Source of the DNA: Collinsella sp. AF23-2
GTDB lineage: Bacteria > Actinomycetota > Coriobacteriia > Coriobacteriales > Coriobacteriaceae
Length of the DNA stretch: 64,000 nt
Reading direction: 5' to 3'
NCBI RefSeq assembly: GCF_003459245.1
Contig: NZ_QRVG01000010.1
Location: forward strand, 1-64,000
In this document: in pieces, positions 1-7,545 of the stretch
How the letters are laid out: each line of letters begins with the position of its first letter
How positions within the stretch are numbered: position 1 is the stretch's first letter
Notes under the pieces: model-generated
Told to the model about the DNA's origin: nothing
Database searches by the model: none
What the model saw: the letters and a program-made list of their open reading frames with translations, nothing else
Position numbers and translations under genes: made by a program

Positions 1-45
1 ATTGAACGTCAGATTGCCGCTTAGGGGCGTTTGCAGCGTCGCGCC

Positions 46-73
46 GTTACGCGGTTTGGTAAAACCGCGTAAC
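46..73 (-). terminator. hairpin just after lacC
   Basis: A perfect 12-bp stem (46-57 with 62-73) and 4-nt loop begin directly beyond the lacC stop codon. There is no T-run on the minus strand, so it is either a weak terminator or a 3'-end stabilising hairpin. Bases 1-45 hold nothing I recognise. Confidence 0.45.
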
Positions 74-74
74 C

Positions 75-1010
75 CTACAGTTCAGTCACGACAACGCTGT
101 TGTAGATCTCGTCCCAGCGGTCCATGACCAGGTGGCCAGTCTTGGGATCCATGGCGTTGAGCTTGCCGCAGGTATTGGCGGTCTTGAGCACCGTGATGTC
201 GTCGGCACCAGCAGCAATGGCATGCGCAAAGCCGGCGATGGTCGAGTCGCCGGAACCCGTCGCGTTCACTGCCGCAATCGCGGGCGTCTTGGCGCGGAAC
301 GCGCGACCCTCATGGAAGCCCACCGAGCCGGCAGTGCCCATCGAAACGACAACCCAAGGGATACCGGCAAAGCGGCCATCGGCGGCAAGCGCCTCACGCA
401 AGGCATCGATATCATCGGTCGTAAAGGACGTACCTAGCAGGCCATTAATCTCGGTCAGGTTGGGCTTTACGAGCTCAGGCTTAGCGTCGGACTCCAGCGC
501 GGCCTCCAGCGATGCACCCGAGGTGTCGAGCAGCACCTTAGCGCCCGCCTCCTCGGCGATCTTGACGAGCTCGGCATAGTAGCCGGCATCGACGCCACGC
601 GGCAGCGAGCCCGAAAGCGTCACAACGTCCGCCTTCGCTGCAAGCTCGGCGAACTTGGCCGTAAAGGCCTCGAGCTCGGCCGGGGCGATCTGCGGGCCGC
701 TCTCCAGCAGCTCGGTCTGATTACCCTCGTGCAGAATATTCAGGCAAATGCGCGTCTCACCGGCGATGGGCACAAAGTCATTCTTGACGCCATCGGCATC
801 CATGAGCTCGGCCATATAGGCACCCATGTGGCCGCCAAGCAGGCCGGTCGCGAGCACGTCGTCACCCAGCTGCAACAGCACACGGCTCACGTTGAGGCCC
901 TTGCCACCAGCGGTCTTTTCGGGCATCACGCGGTTAACATCGTCGATGATCAGCTTGTCGAGCTGATAGCGCGTATCAATCGACGGGTTCATGGTAACGG
1001 TCAGAATCAT
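75..1010 (-). CDS. lacC: tagatose-6-phosphate kinase / 1-phosphofructokinase family (LacC), copy 1
   Basis: This 311-residue PfkB-family sugar kinase probably phosphorylates tagatose-6-phosphate to tagatose-1,6-bisphosphate in the cytoplasm. The N-terminus (ILTVTMNPSIDTRY), the GGKGLNVSRVL sugar-binding segment and the C-terminal NATGSGDSTIAGF segment with the catalytic Asp are typical of the LacC/FruK branch. I chose the ATG at 1010 because AGGAG lies just upstream and the second copy at 23067-24002 starts at the same residue; an upstream in-frame ATG would add 19 atypical residues. It is last in lacA-lacB-lacC, 197 bp after lacB. Context favours tagatose-6-P over fructose-1-P as substrate, but sequence alone does not settle it. 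Confidence 0.88.
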   Translation of the reverse strand: MILTVTMNPSIDTRYQLDKLIIDDVNRVMPEKTAGGKGLNVSRVLLQLGDDVLATGLLGGHMGAYMAELMDADGVKNDFVPIAGETRICLNILHEGNQTELLESGPQIAPAELEAFTAKFAELAAKADVVTLSGSLPRGVDAGYYAELVKIAEEAGAKVLLDTSGASLEAALESDAKPELVKPNLTEINGLLGTSFTTDDIDALREALAADGRFAGIPWVVVSMGTAGSVGFHEGRAFRAKTPAIAAVNATGSGDSTIAGFAHAIAAGADDITVLKTANTCGKLNAMDPKTGHLVMDRWDEIYNSVVVTEL

Positions 1011-1180
1011 GTTGGACTCCTGTTTAGAAAACCGGCCCGCGCCCCTCACAGAAACGCGAGCCGTCAATTAAAAAGCTGCAGAATGCCGGGTACCGCCAAA
1101 ACGACGCACACGAGCTCAGCAAGCAAAAGTTTTATCAGAGTAGCTCGCCCGCCAGATGGCTTCGCAGCGTCGACTGGTCT

Positions 1181-1198
1181 GGCGTTCGGTAGAACGCC
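1181..1198 (-). terminator. short hairpin in the lacB-lacC gap
   Basis: A 7-bp stem (1181-1187 with 1192-1198) lies 10 bp beyond the lacB stop and lacks a T-run. It may lower lacC expression relative to lacAB or stabilise the lacAB message. The rest of the 197-bp gap shows nothing clear. Confidence 0.3.
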
Positions 1199-1207
1199 GG
1201 AACCTCC

Positions 1208-1732
1208 TTAGTCGTGGTATTCGCCGCGGTCCCACTTCTCCAGGAACTCGTCAAAGAAGTGCGGGTCGGCCTGAGCCTCGGCGTCGGCCTTATTGCAGGC
1301 ATCGATCTTGGCGATCAAGGCATCGTGCTCGGGAGTCTTGTCGTAGGGCTCCTCCAGGAAGGCAAGCATGATGTCGGCCATCAGGAACTCGCCGGTGATC
1401 TTGCCGCCAAAGCCCACGATGTTGGCGTTGAGCTCGCGACGGGCATACAGGGCAGAGGTCATGTCGCGAACCAGGGCGCAGCGGGCGCCGGGAACCTTGT
1501 TGACGGCGTTGGTGATGCCGATGCCGGTGCCGCACAGGGCCACGCCAAAGTCAGCCTTGCCGCTGGCAACAGCCTCGCCCACGGCCTTGCCGTAGATGGG
1601 GTAGTGCGTACGGGTGTGGCTGTAGGTGCCGCAGTCGAGCACCTTGTAGCCAGCCTGCTCCAGGCGGTCGGCCAGATAGATCTTCTCGTCCGTAACGATA
1701 TGGTCGCAACCGATTGCGATGGTCTTCTTCAT
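1208..1732 (-). CDS. lacB: galactose-6-phosphate isomerase subunit LacB
   Basis: This 174-residue member of the RpiB/LacA/LacB sugar-phosphate isomerase family has close to the usual LacB length. With LacA it converts galactose-6-phosphate to tagatose-6-phosphate. It keeps the family GCDH segment near residue 9 and the ALCGTGIG loop with a Cys at residue 67, the position of the catalytic Cys in RpiB; LacA lacks this Cys, so LacB probably carries the main active site. It lies 63 bp after lacA on the same strand and is presumably co-transcribed with it. Confidence 0.93.
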   Translation of the reverse strand: MKKTIAIGCDHIVTDEKIYLADRLEQAGYKVLDCGTYSHTRTHYPIYGKAVGEAVASGKADFGVALCGTGIGITNAVNKVPGARCALVRDMTSALYARRELNANIVGFGGKITGEFLMADIMLAFLEEPYDKTPEHDALIAKIDACNKADAEAQADPHFFDEFLEKWDRGEYHD

Positions 1733-1795
1733 CAGAACGTCCTTTCGTCTGAATTCACAAGTTGAGGTAGAAGTTCGAGTTCTCGGTGGCTCTCG

Positions 1796-2224
1796 TTAGG
1801 CCATCTTGTTGAGCATGTCGACACGGATCTGGTGACGGCCGCCAGCATACTGGGCGCGCAGGAACTCGCGGGCGATCTTCTTTGCGACCTCGGTGCCCAC
1901 AACGCCCGGGCCCATGGTGACCATGCGCGAGCCGTTGTGCTCGCGGGTCATGTAAGCGGAACGCTCGTCGGAAATGTTGGCGACGACCATGCCCTTGATC
2001 TTGACGGCGGCCATATAGGAGCCGACACCGTACTTATCGAATGCGAAGCCCTGGGAATCCTTGTGCTCCAGCAGGTCCTTGGCAACGGCGGTCGCGGAAT
2101 CGACAAAGTCCGCGGCAGGGGTCTCGGAATAGTCGACGACCTCGTGACCGTCGGCGATGAGCATCTCCTTGATGGACTCCTTCATCGACATACCGTCGGC
2201 ATCGGAAGCGATTACAACCCTCAT
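1796..2224 (-). CDS. lacA: galactose-6-phosphate isomerase subunit LacA
   Basis: This 142-residue RpiB/LacA/LacB family protein starts VVIASDADGMSMKE, and its loop reads KYGVGSYMA in place of the Cys-containing loop of LacB, as is normal for LacA. It works as the LacAB heteromer in galactose-6-phosphate isomerisation, downstream of PTS uptake and 6-phospho-beta-galactosidase. It is the first gene of lacABC. The 240-bp upstream region carries a putative DeoR box (2334-2348) and the 21-bp-period direct repeat (2397-2423). Confidence 0.93.
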   Translation of the reverse strand: MRVVIASDADGMSMKESIKEMLIADGHEVVDYSETPAADFVDSATAVAKDLLEHKDSQGFAFDKYGVGSYMAAVKIKGMVVANISDERSAYMTREHNGSRMVTMGPGVVGTEVAKKIAREFLRAQYAGGRHQIRVDMLNKMA

Positions 2225-2333
2225 GACATCCTCCTTGAGAGATACGCAGGTGCGTAGTTTCTGTTTGGAAGTGTTGAATCGCGTTCAGGTCCGGGCATCT
2301 GAATGTGCGGTTCTTCACTGTTCATGTTTATTT

Positions 2334-2348
2334 GAACACATTCGAACA
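2334..2348. promoter_or_regulatory. putative DeoR-family (LacR-like) box upstream of lacA
   Basis: GAACA-N5-GAACA, a direct repeat with a 10-bp period. The same layout occurs twice upstream of lacF and once upstream of the deoR gene at 19117. An inverted TGTTC/GAACA pair also overlaps it (2320-2338), and another lies at 2377-2392. It sits about 110-125 bp upstream of the lacA start. Confidence 0.45.
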
Positions 2349-2396
2349 TCAACTGCAAGAATTATTTGTTTATCTTTGTTCTTTTTTGAACAAATA

Positions 2397-2423
2397 CCGT
2401 TCACAGATGATTGCTGACCGTTT
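2397..2423 (+). promoter_or_regulatory. 21-bp-period direct repeat CCGYTY-N15-CCGYTY upstream of lacA
   Basis: CCGTTC at 2397 and CCGTTT at 2418 start exactly 21 bp apart. This is one of seven such pairs in PTS or lac promoter regions of the window. Here it reads opposite to lacABC and lies 173-199 bp upstream of lacA. The binding factor is unknown. Confidence 0.55.
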
Positions 2424-2464
2424 GGGCCGGGCGCGGACGTAGCGACCGTGTGTTCAACAAACAA

Positions 2465-2497
2465 AAGGGCGGCCGAGAACGTGTCTCGGCCGCCCTT
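2465..2497 (-). terminator. intrinsic terminator of the membrane protein gene
   Basis: A 13-bp GC-rich stem (2465-2477 with 2485-2497) is followed on the minus strand by TTTTGTTTG. It lies 35 bp past the stop codon of the gene at 2532-3563. Confidence 0.85.
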
Positions 2498-2531
2498 CGG
2501 CGATATTCCCCGGTATATACAGCTGTTTAAG

Positions 2532-3563
2532 CTACTCGGACTGCCCACCCTTTTTGGCGTGCTTGGACGGAGCACCCAGAAAGCGGCCCGTCAAATAGTT
2601 CGCCGGGCCGGAAATATCGATCCCCAGCAGCACGTGTCCTAGCCATAGGAACGCCACGAGCACCAGCAGCGGGATAACGCACGAAGTCACGATCATCACG
2701 ATGACGCCTTCAATCAGATCGGTCACCTGCCGCACAATCTCATCGGTCATCTGCTTGGCGCCGCTGGTCACCGACGTAACAAGGCTCGATGCTCCATCAG
2801 TCAACTGCTCGAGCACGTTTTTGGACTCCGTGGCCTCGGATTTTTTCTTGTTCGATTTTGAGCTGGTCTCGGCTGACTTGTCCGTGGTGTCGGCCGCGTC
2901 CGCAGCGTCCGCAGCCTTTTGCTCAGCTTGCTCAATACTTACGCGATACGTTTCATCGACCTTCTGCGACACCCATACGCTCGCGGGCACGAGCGCCATG
3001 CCGATCACGGCAACCACCAGCACGCGCGTCGCCACACGGCGCAGGACAGTGCTCGTGCTCCAGCGCCCGTGAATGCCGAGCGACACCGCAAAGAGCACCA
3101 ACGCAAACGGGATTAAGATGCCCAGGCCGACCGACCACAAAATGGTTAGCAGGTATTTCTCTAGGTAGAGCACGGCAAGCACGATACCAAGGTTGCCTGA
3201 AAGCTGCGCGAGCTGCTCGGCAACCGGCGTTCCCGTATCACCCGGCAGCGCGGTAATGCCCGCAGACAGCGCCACGCACGAGGTCGTGAGCGCCAGTACG
3301 TTACCCTTCTTTTGGTCGATGACCTCGATGGTGGAGTCCCAAGTTTTGGTATCGGCGAAATGCGGACGAGCCACAAAGCCCGACAGCAGCGCCAGGACCA
3401 CAAGCGCAACGATAAAGCCAATCTGCAGCTTTTTGTTTGCGCACACGACATCGGACAGGCTGGGCTGCAGCTCGGTTACCGTCGTGTGCTCGGTTATCTG
3501 GACAGGACGCCCATGAGCCATCTCGTGCGCGTCTCTTTTTTGTATTGACCCGTTATCCGGCAT
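2532..3563 (-). CDS. multi-pass membrane protein, unknown function
   Basis: I do not recognise a family for this 343-residue protein. Hydrophobic segments lie at about residues 47-65, 122-168 (probably two helices), 180-198 and 284-315. Between the last two is a charged, Ala/Lys/Ser-rich stretch (about 207-248) and a region with coiled-coil-like heptads, which would form a sizeable non-membrane loop. The start is supported by GAGGAGG 7 bp upstream of the ATG at 3563. It has its own terminator and lies between lacABC and lacF, but nothing in its sequence ties it to sugar transport. Confidence 0.75.
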   Translation of the reverse strand: MPDNGSIQKRDAHEMAHGRPVQITEHTTVTELQPSLSDVVCANKKLQIGFIVALVVLALLSGFVARPHFADTKTWDSTIEVIDQKKGNVLALTTSCVALSAGITALPGDTGTPVAEQLAQLSGNLGIVLAVLYLEKYLLTILWSVGLGILIPFALVLFAVSLGIHGRWSTSTVLRRVATRVLVVAVIGMALVPASVWVSQKVDETYRVSIEQAEQKAADAADAADTTDKSAETSSKSNKKKSEATESKNVLEQLTDGASSLVTSVTSGAKQMTDEIVRQVTDLIEGVIVMIVTSCVIPLLVLVAFLWLGHVLLGIDISGPANYLTGRFLGAPSKHAKKGGQSE

Positions 3564-3656
3564 TTGGATACCTCCTCAGTCCGGCGTTTAATGCGAAAGG
3601 AAGTATACCCACCGAGCAAAAATCGAACGGGAGGACGAACGGAGCGCACCAAGACT

Positions 3657-3697
3657 GTCCCCAATGACTAGTCGTTTAAGAACGTCCCCAATGACTA
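3657..3697. repeat. tandem 14-bp direct repeats
   Basis: GTCCCCAATGACTA occurs at 3657-3670 and again at 3684-3697, 27 bp apart. A variant, GTCCCCAATGGCTA, lies at 46682-46695, next to a large inverted repeat. These look like remnants of a dispersed intergenic repeat. Confidence 0.6.
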
Positions 3698-3729
3698 TCT
3701 CGGGATGAGCTGCGGGGAGGAGGACAGAA

Positions 3730-3760
3730 AAAGCCCTGCTGCGGGTAGCGGCAGGGCTTT
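3730..3760 (-). terminator. intrinsic terminator of lacF
   Basis: A 10-bp stem (3730-3739 with 3751-3760) is followed on the minus strand by a run of five T. It lies about 30 bp past the lacF stop codon. Confidence 0.85.
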
Positions 3761-3788
3761 TGGAAAGGGGCTTGGTTGTGAGGGCTCG

Positions 3789-4127
3789 TTAGGCGAGCTT
3801 GGCCTCGAGCTCGGCAATGCGTTTGTAGGCATCGATGGTAAAGCGGGCCTGCTTCTCCAGAATCATGGTAGTCATGAGGGTATCCTGAGCATGGGCCATG
3901 ATGAAGGTCATCTCCATCTCGCCGCCGCCGGCCTCCTGCGAAAGCAGCTTGGTCTGCGTGTCGTGGGCACCGATGAGTGCATCGCTGGCATCCTTGTGCA
4001 GCTGCTCGGCCTTCTCAAAGTCACCCTCGCGAGCAGCATCGAGCGCTGCGAGCAGATCGGTCTGGGCGTCACCTGCGTATGCGACAATCTCGAATCCAAC
4101 CATCGAGATTTCTTCTTTGGTTGCCAT
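3789..4127 (-). CDS. lacF: PTS lactose/cellobiose-type EIIA component
   Basis: This 112-residue cytoplasmic phosphocarrier of the LacF/CelC family takes phosphate from HPr and passes it to the Cys of a lactose-type EIIB. The phosphorylated His is probably residue 79, in IMAHAQDTLM. It is the only lactose-type EIIA in the window, while three EIICB genes (5704, 12265 and 15644) lack an EIIA domain, so it is likely shared by all three. It has its own terminator. Its upstream region has two DeoR-type boxes and a 21-bp-period repeat, suggesting control independent of the LacI regulators. Confidence 0.93.
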   Translation of the reverse strand: MATKEEISMVGFEIVAYAGDAQTDLLAALDAAREGDFEKAEQLHKDASDALIGAHDTQTKLLSQEAGGGEMEMTFIMAHAQDTLMTTMILEKQARFTIDAYKRIAELEAKLA

Positions 4128-4214
4128 GTTGCGTTCCTTTCACATATGAACCAATGGAGAGCATCGCGTCCGGGCATACGCGCTGCGTTGTGTATGTCAG
4201 AAACAATAACATTC

Positions 4215-4229
4215 AAACAAAAAAGAACA
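4215..4229. promoter_or_regulatory. putative DeoR box, proximal to lacF
   Basis: AAACA-N5-GAACA, 88-102 bp upstream of lacF. The surrounding ATTCAAACA...GAACA closely matches the sequence upstream of the deoR gene at 19914-19932. Confidence 0.45.
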
Positions 4230-4253
4230 GCGCAAAACGTAATTTCGAGCTAT

Positions 4254-4280
4254 GAACGGTCATTTTTCGCCCGTGAACGG
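4254..4280 (-). promoter_or_regulatory. 21-bp-period direct repeat upstream of lacF
   Basis: GAACGG at 4254 and at 4275; on the minus strand these read CCGTTC-N15-CCGTTC, in the same direction as lacF and 127-153 bp upstream of it. Same motif as at 2397, 5439, 10419, 15443, 32655 and 32878. Confidence 0.55.
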
Positions 4281-4295
4281 TTTTTAAACCAATCT

Positions 4296-4310
4296 GAACA
4301 ATATCGAACA
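4296..4310. promoter_or_regulatory. putative DeoR box, distal to lacF
   Basis: GAACA-ATATC-GAACA, a direct repeat with a 10-bp period, between the 21-bp-period repeat and the stop codon of the LacI gene at 4342. Confidence 0.4.
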
Positions 4311-4341
4311 CAATTAGCGGAAACCCAAACAGACCCGCGCT

Positions 4342-5346
4342 CTAGCGCCAATCGCGTACCGTATCGCCCTCGACGAGCACGCCCGGAAACAGCATGTGCT
4401 CCACACCGGGTTCAACGCCCTCGGCGCCGGCAATCTTGTCAACCGCCCACATGCCGACGCGCTTGTTGTCAAAGCGCACCGTGGTCAAGCGACAATCGGG
4501 CACGATATCGCCCAGGCTGTCATCAACACCCACCACGCTCACGTCCTGGGGCACGCACTTCCCGCGCGACTCGAGCCCACGGATGCAGCCATATGCCATG
4601 GCATCGTTGGAGGCATAAATGGCCGTGCAGGTCGGATCATCCGCAAGCGCCTGGCCGGCAGCATATCCACTCTGCGCCGTCCAGTCGCCACGCACGAGCT
4701 GCGGGGGCTCAATGCCATGCGCACGCAATGTCTCACGCCAGCCTTCCTCGCGCCGCATGCCCGAAAGCGAGCGCTCGGGACACGAGATAAAGTGCACAGT
4801 CTTGTGTCCCTGCCCCAGCAAATACTCGACCACCTGGCGCGAACAATCGAACTGGTCGTTATCGACCGTTGAACAGAGCGGGTGCTCCAACATCGTAACG
4901 AGCACCGTCTGCATGCCGGGCAGCGGCTCGAAGGTTCCAAAGTCCGCCGGCATGCGGTTCATAATCACAACCATGCCATCCACCGGCAGTGCGCTCATGC
5001 GCGACGATGCGCTCTCGAGGGTATACGGATGCCCGTCTACTTTAGTGAGGGTGATGGCATAGCCATGTTTGTCGGCCGCTGCGGCAAAGCCCTCCATACG
5101 GTCGAGATTGCCGGTGCCGGTAATGTTGAACATGGCGACGCCGACGGTCTTAAACTTGCCACGGCGCAACGATCGACCGGCAAAATTGGGGCGATACCCC
5201 AGCTCGCGCATGGCGGCACGCACGCGTTCCTTGGTCTCGGGGCGCACGCTGGGCGAATCGTGCACCGTACGCGAGACTGTCTGCTCCGAGACGCCCGCGA
5301 GGCGCGCTACGTCTTTGACGGATACCGATTTTTTAACAGCGGCCAT
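4342..5346 (-). CDS. LacI-family transcriptional regulator, cassette 1
   Basis: This 334-residue protein has an N-terminal LacI helix-turn-helix (VKDVARLAGVSEQTVSRTV, about residues 9-27), the hinge region, and a periplasmic-binding-protein-like effector domain. It is divergent from the EIICB/GH1 pair at 5704-8985 and probably represses it in response to a phosphorylated or free beta-galactoside. Two inverted copies of an 18-bp operator-like sequence lie in the shared 357-bp region (5505-5522 and 5625-5642). Similar regulators precede cassettes 2 and 3. Confidence 0.9.
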   Translation of the reverse strand: MAAVKKSVSVKDVARLAGVSEQTVSRTVHDSPSVRPETKERVRAAMRELGYRPNFAGRSLRRGKFKTVGVAMFNITGTGNLDRMEGFAAAADKHGYAITLTKVDGHPYTLESASSRMSALPVDGMVVIMNRMPADFGTFEPLPGMQTVLVTMLEHPLCSTVDNDQFDCSRQVVEYLLGQGHKTVHFISCPERSLSGMRREEGWRETLRAHGIEPPQLVRGDWTAQSGYAAGQALADDPTCTAIYASNDAMAYGCIRGLESRGKCVPQDVSVVGVDDSLGDIVPDCRLTTVRFDNKRVGMWAVDKIAGAEGVEPGVEHMLFPGVLVEGDTVRDWR

Positions 5347-5438
5347 AGGTCGATCTTTCTATGTCAACGATGCCATTGGTGGCACCTTGCGCAGTCAAAT
5401 GAAACGTCTTCAAGTATATCCAACGCCTCCCCCACCAT

Positions 5439-5465
5439 ACGCTCACCACCCAAAACCTACCGTTC
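5439..5465 (+). promoter_or_regulatory. 21-bp-period direct repeat, cassette 1
   Basis: ACGCTC at 5439 (one mismatch to CCGYTY) and CCGTTC at 5460, both followed by ACC, start 21 bp apart. It reads toward the EIICB gene and lies 239-265 bp upstream of its start. Confidence 0.45.
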
Positions 5466-5504
5466 ACCGACATTTTTGCTTCCCCGAACGGCTTTTGTCT
5501 ACCA

Positions 5505-5522
5505 AATGTTAACGTTGCCATT
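5505..5522. promoter_or_regulatory. putative LacI-type operator, cassette 1 distal
   Basis: AATGTTAACGTTGCCATT, a near-palindrome around ACGT. It recurs in inverted form at 5625-5642 and resembles the perfect palindrome of cassette 3 (15519-15542). Confidence 0.6.
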
Positions 5523-5624
5523 GTGCAAACACAGAGCCACCGGGCGGCTCAAACGTTTACGCGTAAGGAATCGACGGTTCGCAGGCACAGGAACCACCGG
5601 TTCGCGTCTTTTTTTGTGTCGCAA

Positions 5625-5642
5625 AATGGCAACGTCAACATT
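5625..5642. promoter_or_regulatory. putative LacI-type operator, cassette 1 proximal
   Basis: AATGGCAACGTCAACATT, the reverse complement of the 5505-5522 site with one change. It lies 62 bp upstream of the EIICB start codon, and the 120-bp spacing between the two sites would permit looping. Confidence 0.6.
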
Positions 5643-5703
5643 TTGGCAACCGGACGCCAAAAGCTACCATCGTTGCTAACCCACCGACTCTTAGGAGCAT
5701 TGC

Positions 5704-7479
5704 ATGGAGCAACTCATCGCCATCATCGAAAAGGGCCAGCCCTTTTTCAACGCGATCGCCCGCAACAAGTACCTCAAGGCGATCCGCGACGGCTTTATCT
5801 CCGTCATCCCCATCATCATCTTCTCGTCCATCTTCTGCCTGGTAGCCTCGGTCCCCAACATCTGGGGTTTCTACTGGCCCGATGACATCAACAACGCCCT
5901 GTGGAAGTGCTACAACTACTCCATGGGCATCCTGGCCATCGCCTGCGCCGCCACCACGGCCAAGCACTTCGCCGACGCTCAGAACCGCGATCTGCCCAAG
6001 AACAACCAGATCAACTTCATCTCGTGCATGTGCGCGGCCATCATCGGCTTCTTGCTCCTTTCGAGCGACACCATCGCCACGGACGCTGCCAGCGGTTTCA
6101 ACACCACCTACCTTGGTTCCAAGGGCCTGCTGACCGCTTTCATCGCTGCGTTTGTGACCGGCATCATCTACAAGTTCTTCATTAAGCGCAACATCACCGT
6201 CAAGATGCCCGAGCAGGTTCCGCCCAACATCTCGCAGACCTTTAAGGACATCATCCCCTTCTCCGTCTGCATCACCGTCTTTTGGGTTTTTGACATCGTC
6301 TTCCGCGCTGCTTTTGGCTTCTGCTTTGCCCAGGGTGTCATCCAGGTGTTCCAGCCCCTGTTCACCGCTGCCGATGGCTACATCGGCCTCGCTGTGATCT
6401 ACGGCGCCATGAGCCTCTTCTGGTTCGTGGGCGTCCACGGCCCCTCGATCGTCGAGCCCGCCATCGCCGCCGCTCTCGTTGCCAACATGACCGACAACCT
6501 GGCTGCGTTCCAGGCCGGCCAGCACGCTTCCGCTGTCCTGACCCAGGGTGCCCAGTACTTCGTCGTCTGCATGGGCGGCACCGGCGCCACGCTCGTCCTG
6601 GTCTTTATGTTCTGCTTCCTGGCCAAGTCTCAGGAGATGCGCGCCGTCGGTAAGGCCGCCATCGTCCCCGTCTGCTTTGCCGTCAACGAGCCGCTGCTGT
6701 TCGCCGCACCCATCGTGCTCAACCCCGTCTTCTTTGTCCCGTTTGTCTTTGCCCCGATCGCCAACATCTGGATCCTCAAGATCTTTATCGACTTCTTGGG
6801 CATGAACGGCTTTATGTACACCCTGCCTTGGACCGTCCCCGGCCCCATCGGCACCATCATGGGCCTGGGCTTCCAGCCGCTCGCCTTTGTGATGCTCGCC
6901 ATCATCCTGGTCGTCGACTTTGCCCTGTACTATCCGTTCTTCCGTGCCTATGACGCCCAGAAGTGCGCCGAGGAGGCCGAGATCTCCCAGGAGGAGCTCG
7001 CCGCCAAGAACGCCGAGAAAGCCGCCAAGCTCAACGATGCCTTCCAGGGCAAGGCTGACGCCAAGAGCGTTGCCGCCGGCGCTGCTGCCGAGGCCGTGAA
7101 GGCCGACTCCCCCGCCGCTTCCGCAGCACCCGCTGCCGAGACAACGACCGCCAGCGACCTCAACGGCAAGCGCGTGCTCGTGCTCTGCCAGGGCGGCGGA
7201 ACCTCGGGCCTGCTCGCCAACGCGCTGGCCAAGGCCGCCAAGGAGCGCGGCATTAACCTCGAGACCGCTGCCGAGGCCTATGGCAACCACGTGGACATGC
7301 TCCCCGACTTTGACCTGGTCGTCCTGGCCCCGCAGGCCGCAAGCTACCTGGCCGACCTGCAGAAGGACTGTGAGCGCGTGGGCAACAAGTGCGTCGCCTG
7401 CCGTGGCAAGCAGTACATCGAGCTCTCCCAGAACGGCGACAAGTCTCTCGCCTTCGTGAGTGAGCAACTTTCGAAGTAA
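5704..7479 (+). CDS. lacE: PTS lactose-type EIICB permease, cassette 1
   Basis: This 591-residue fused permease imports and phosphorylates a beta-galactoside such as lactose. The N-terminal EIIC domain (about residues 1-420, many membrane segments) has the family GVHGPSIVEP and FAVNEPLLFAAPIVLNP segments. An Ala/Glu-rich linker leads to the EIIB domain, whose VLVLCQGGGTSG motif carries the phosphorylated Cys at residue 495. AGGAG precedes the ATG. It needs an EIIA in trans, presumably LacF at 3789. It is the first gene of its operon, followed by an intercistronic hairpin and a GH1 gene. The substrate could be another beta-galactoside. Confidence 0.92.
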   Translation: MEQLIAIIEKGQPFFNAIARNKYLKAIRDGFISVIPIIIFSSIFCLVASVPNIWGFYWPDDINNALWKCYNYSMGILAIACAATTAKHFADAQNRDLPKNNQINFISCMCAAIIGFLLLSSDTIATDAASGFNTTYLGSKGLLTAFIAAFVTGIIYKFFIKRNITVKMPEQVPPNISQTFKDIIPFSVCITVFWVFDIVFRAAFGFCFAQGVIQVFQPLFTAADGYIGLAVIYGAMSLFWFVGVHGPSIVEPAIAAALVANMTDNLAAFQAGQHASAVLTQGAQYFVVCMGGTGATLVLVFMFCFLAKSQEMRAVGKAAIVPVCFAVNEPLLFAAPIVLNPVFFVPFVFAPIANIWILKIFIDFLGMNGFMYTLPWTVPGPIGTIMGLGFQPLAFVMLAIILVVDFALYYPFFRAYDAQKCAEEAEISQEELAAKNAEKAAKLNDAFQGKADAKSVAAGAAAEAVKADSPAASAAPAAETTTASDLNGKRVLVLCQGGGTSGLLANALAKAAKERGINLETAAEAYGNHVDMLPDFDLVVLAPQAASYLADLQKDCERVGNKCVACRGKQYIELSQNGDKSLAFVSEQLSK

Positions 7480-7488
7480 GTAACGCCC

Positions 7489-7522
7489 AGGGCCAGCCGA
7501 CCATCCAAGACCGGCTGGCCCT
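7489..7522 (+). other. intercistronic hairpin between EIICB and GH1, cassette 1
   Basis: A perfect 11-bp GC-rich stem (7489-7499 with 7512-7522) lacks a T-run. Equivalent hairpins lie between the two genes of cassette 2 (12115-12151) and cassette 3 (17438-17464). It could stabilise mRNA ends or attenuate the downstream gene. Confidence 0.65.
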
Positions 7523-7545
7523 TCGATTTAGACGATTGGATCATC

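Noticed and set aside
3657..3697. GTCCCCAATGACTA direct repeat as a regulator operator for the adjacent membrane protein gene
   Set aside because: A variant of the box lies beside an unrelated gene pair at 46682, so it fits a dispersed repeat better than a gene-specific operator.
5635..7467. Long antisense open frame (610 codons) opposite the cassette 1 EIICB, with similar ones at 15554-17548 and 56155-58287
   Set aside because: These are mirror frames of high-GC genes. They show Gly/Val/Asp-rich compositions without domains, lack ribosome-binding sites, and face well-recognised proteins.
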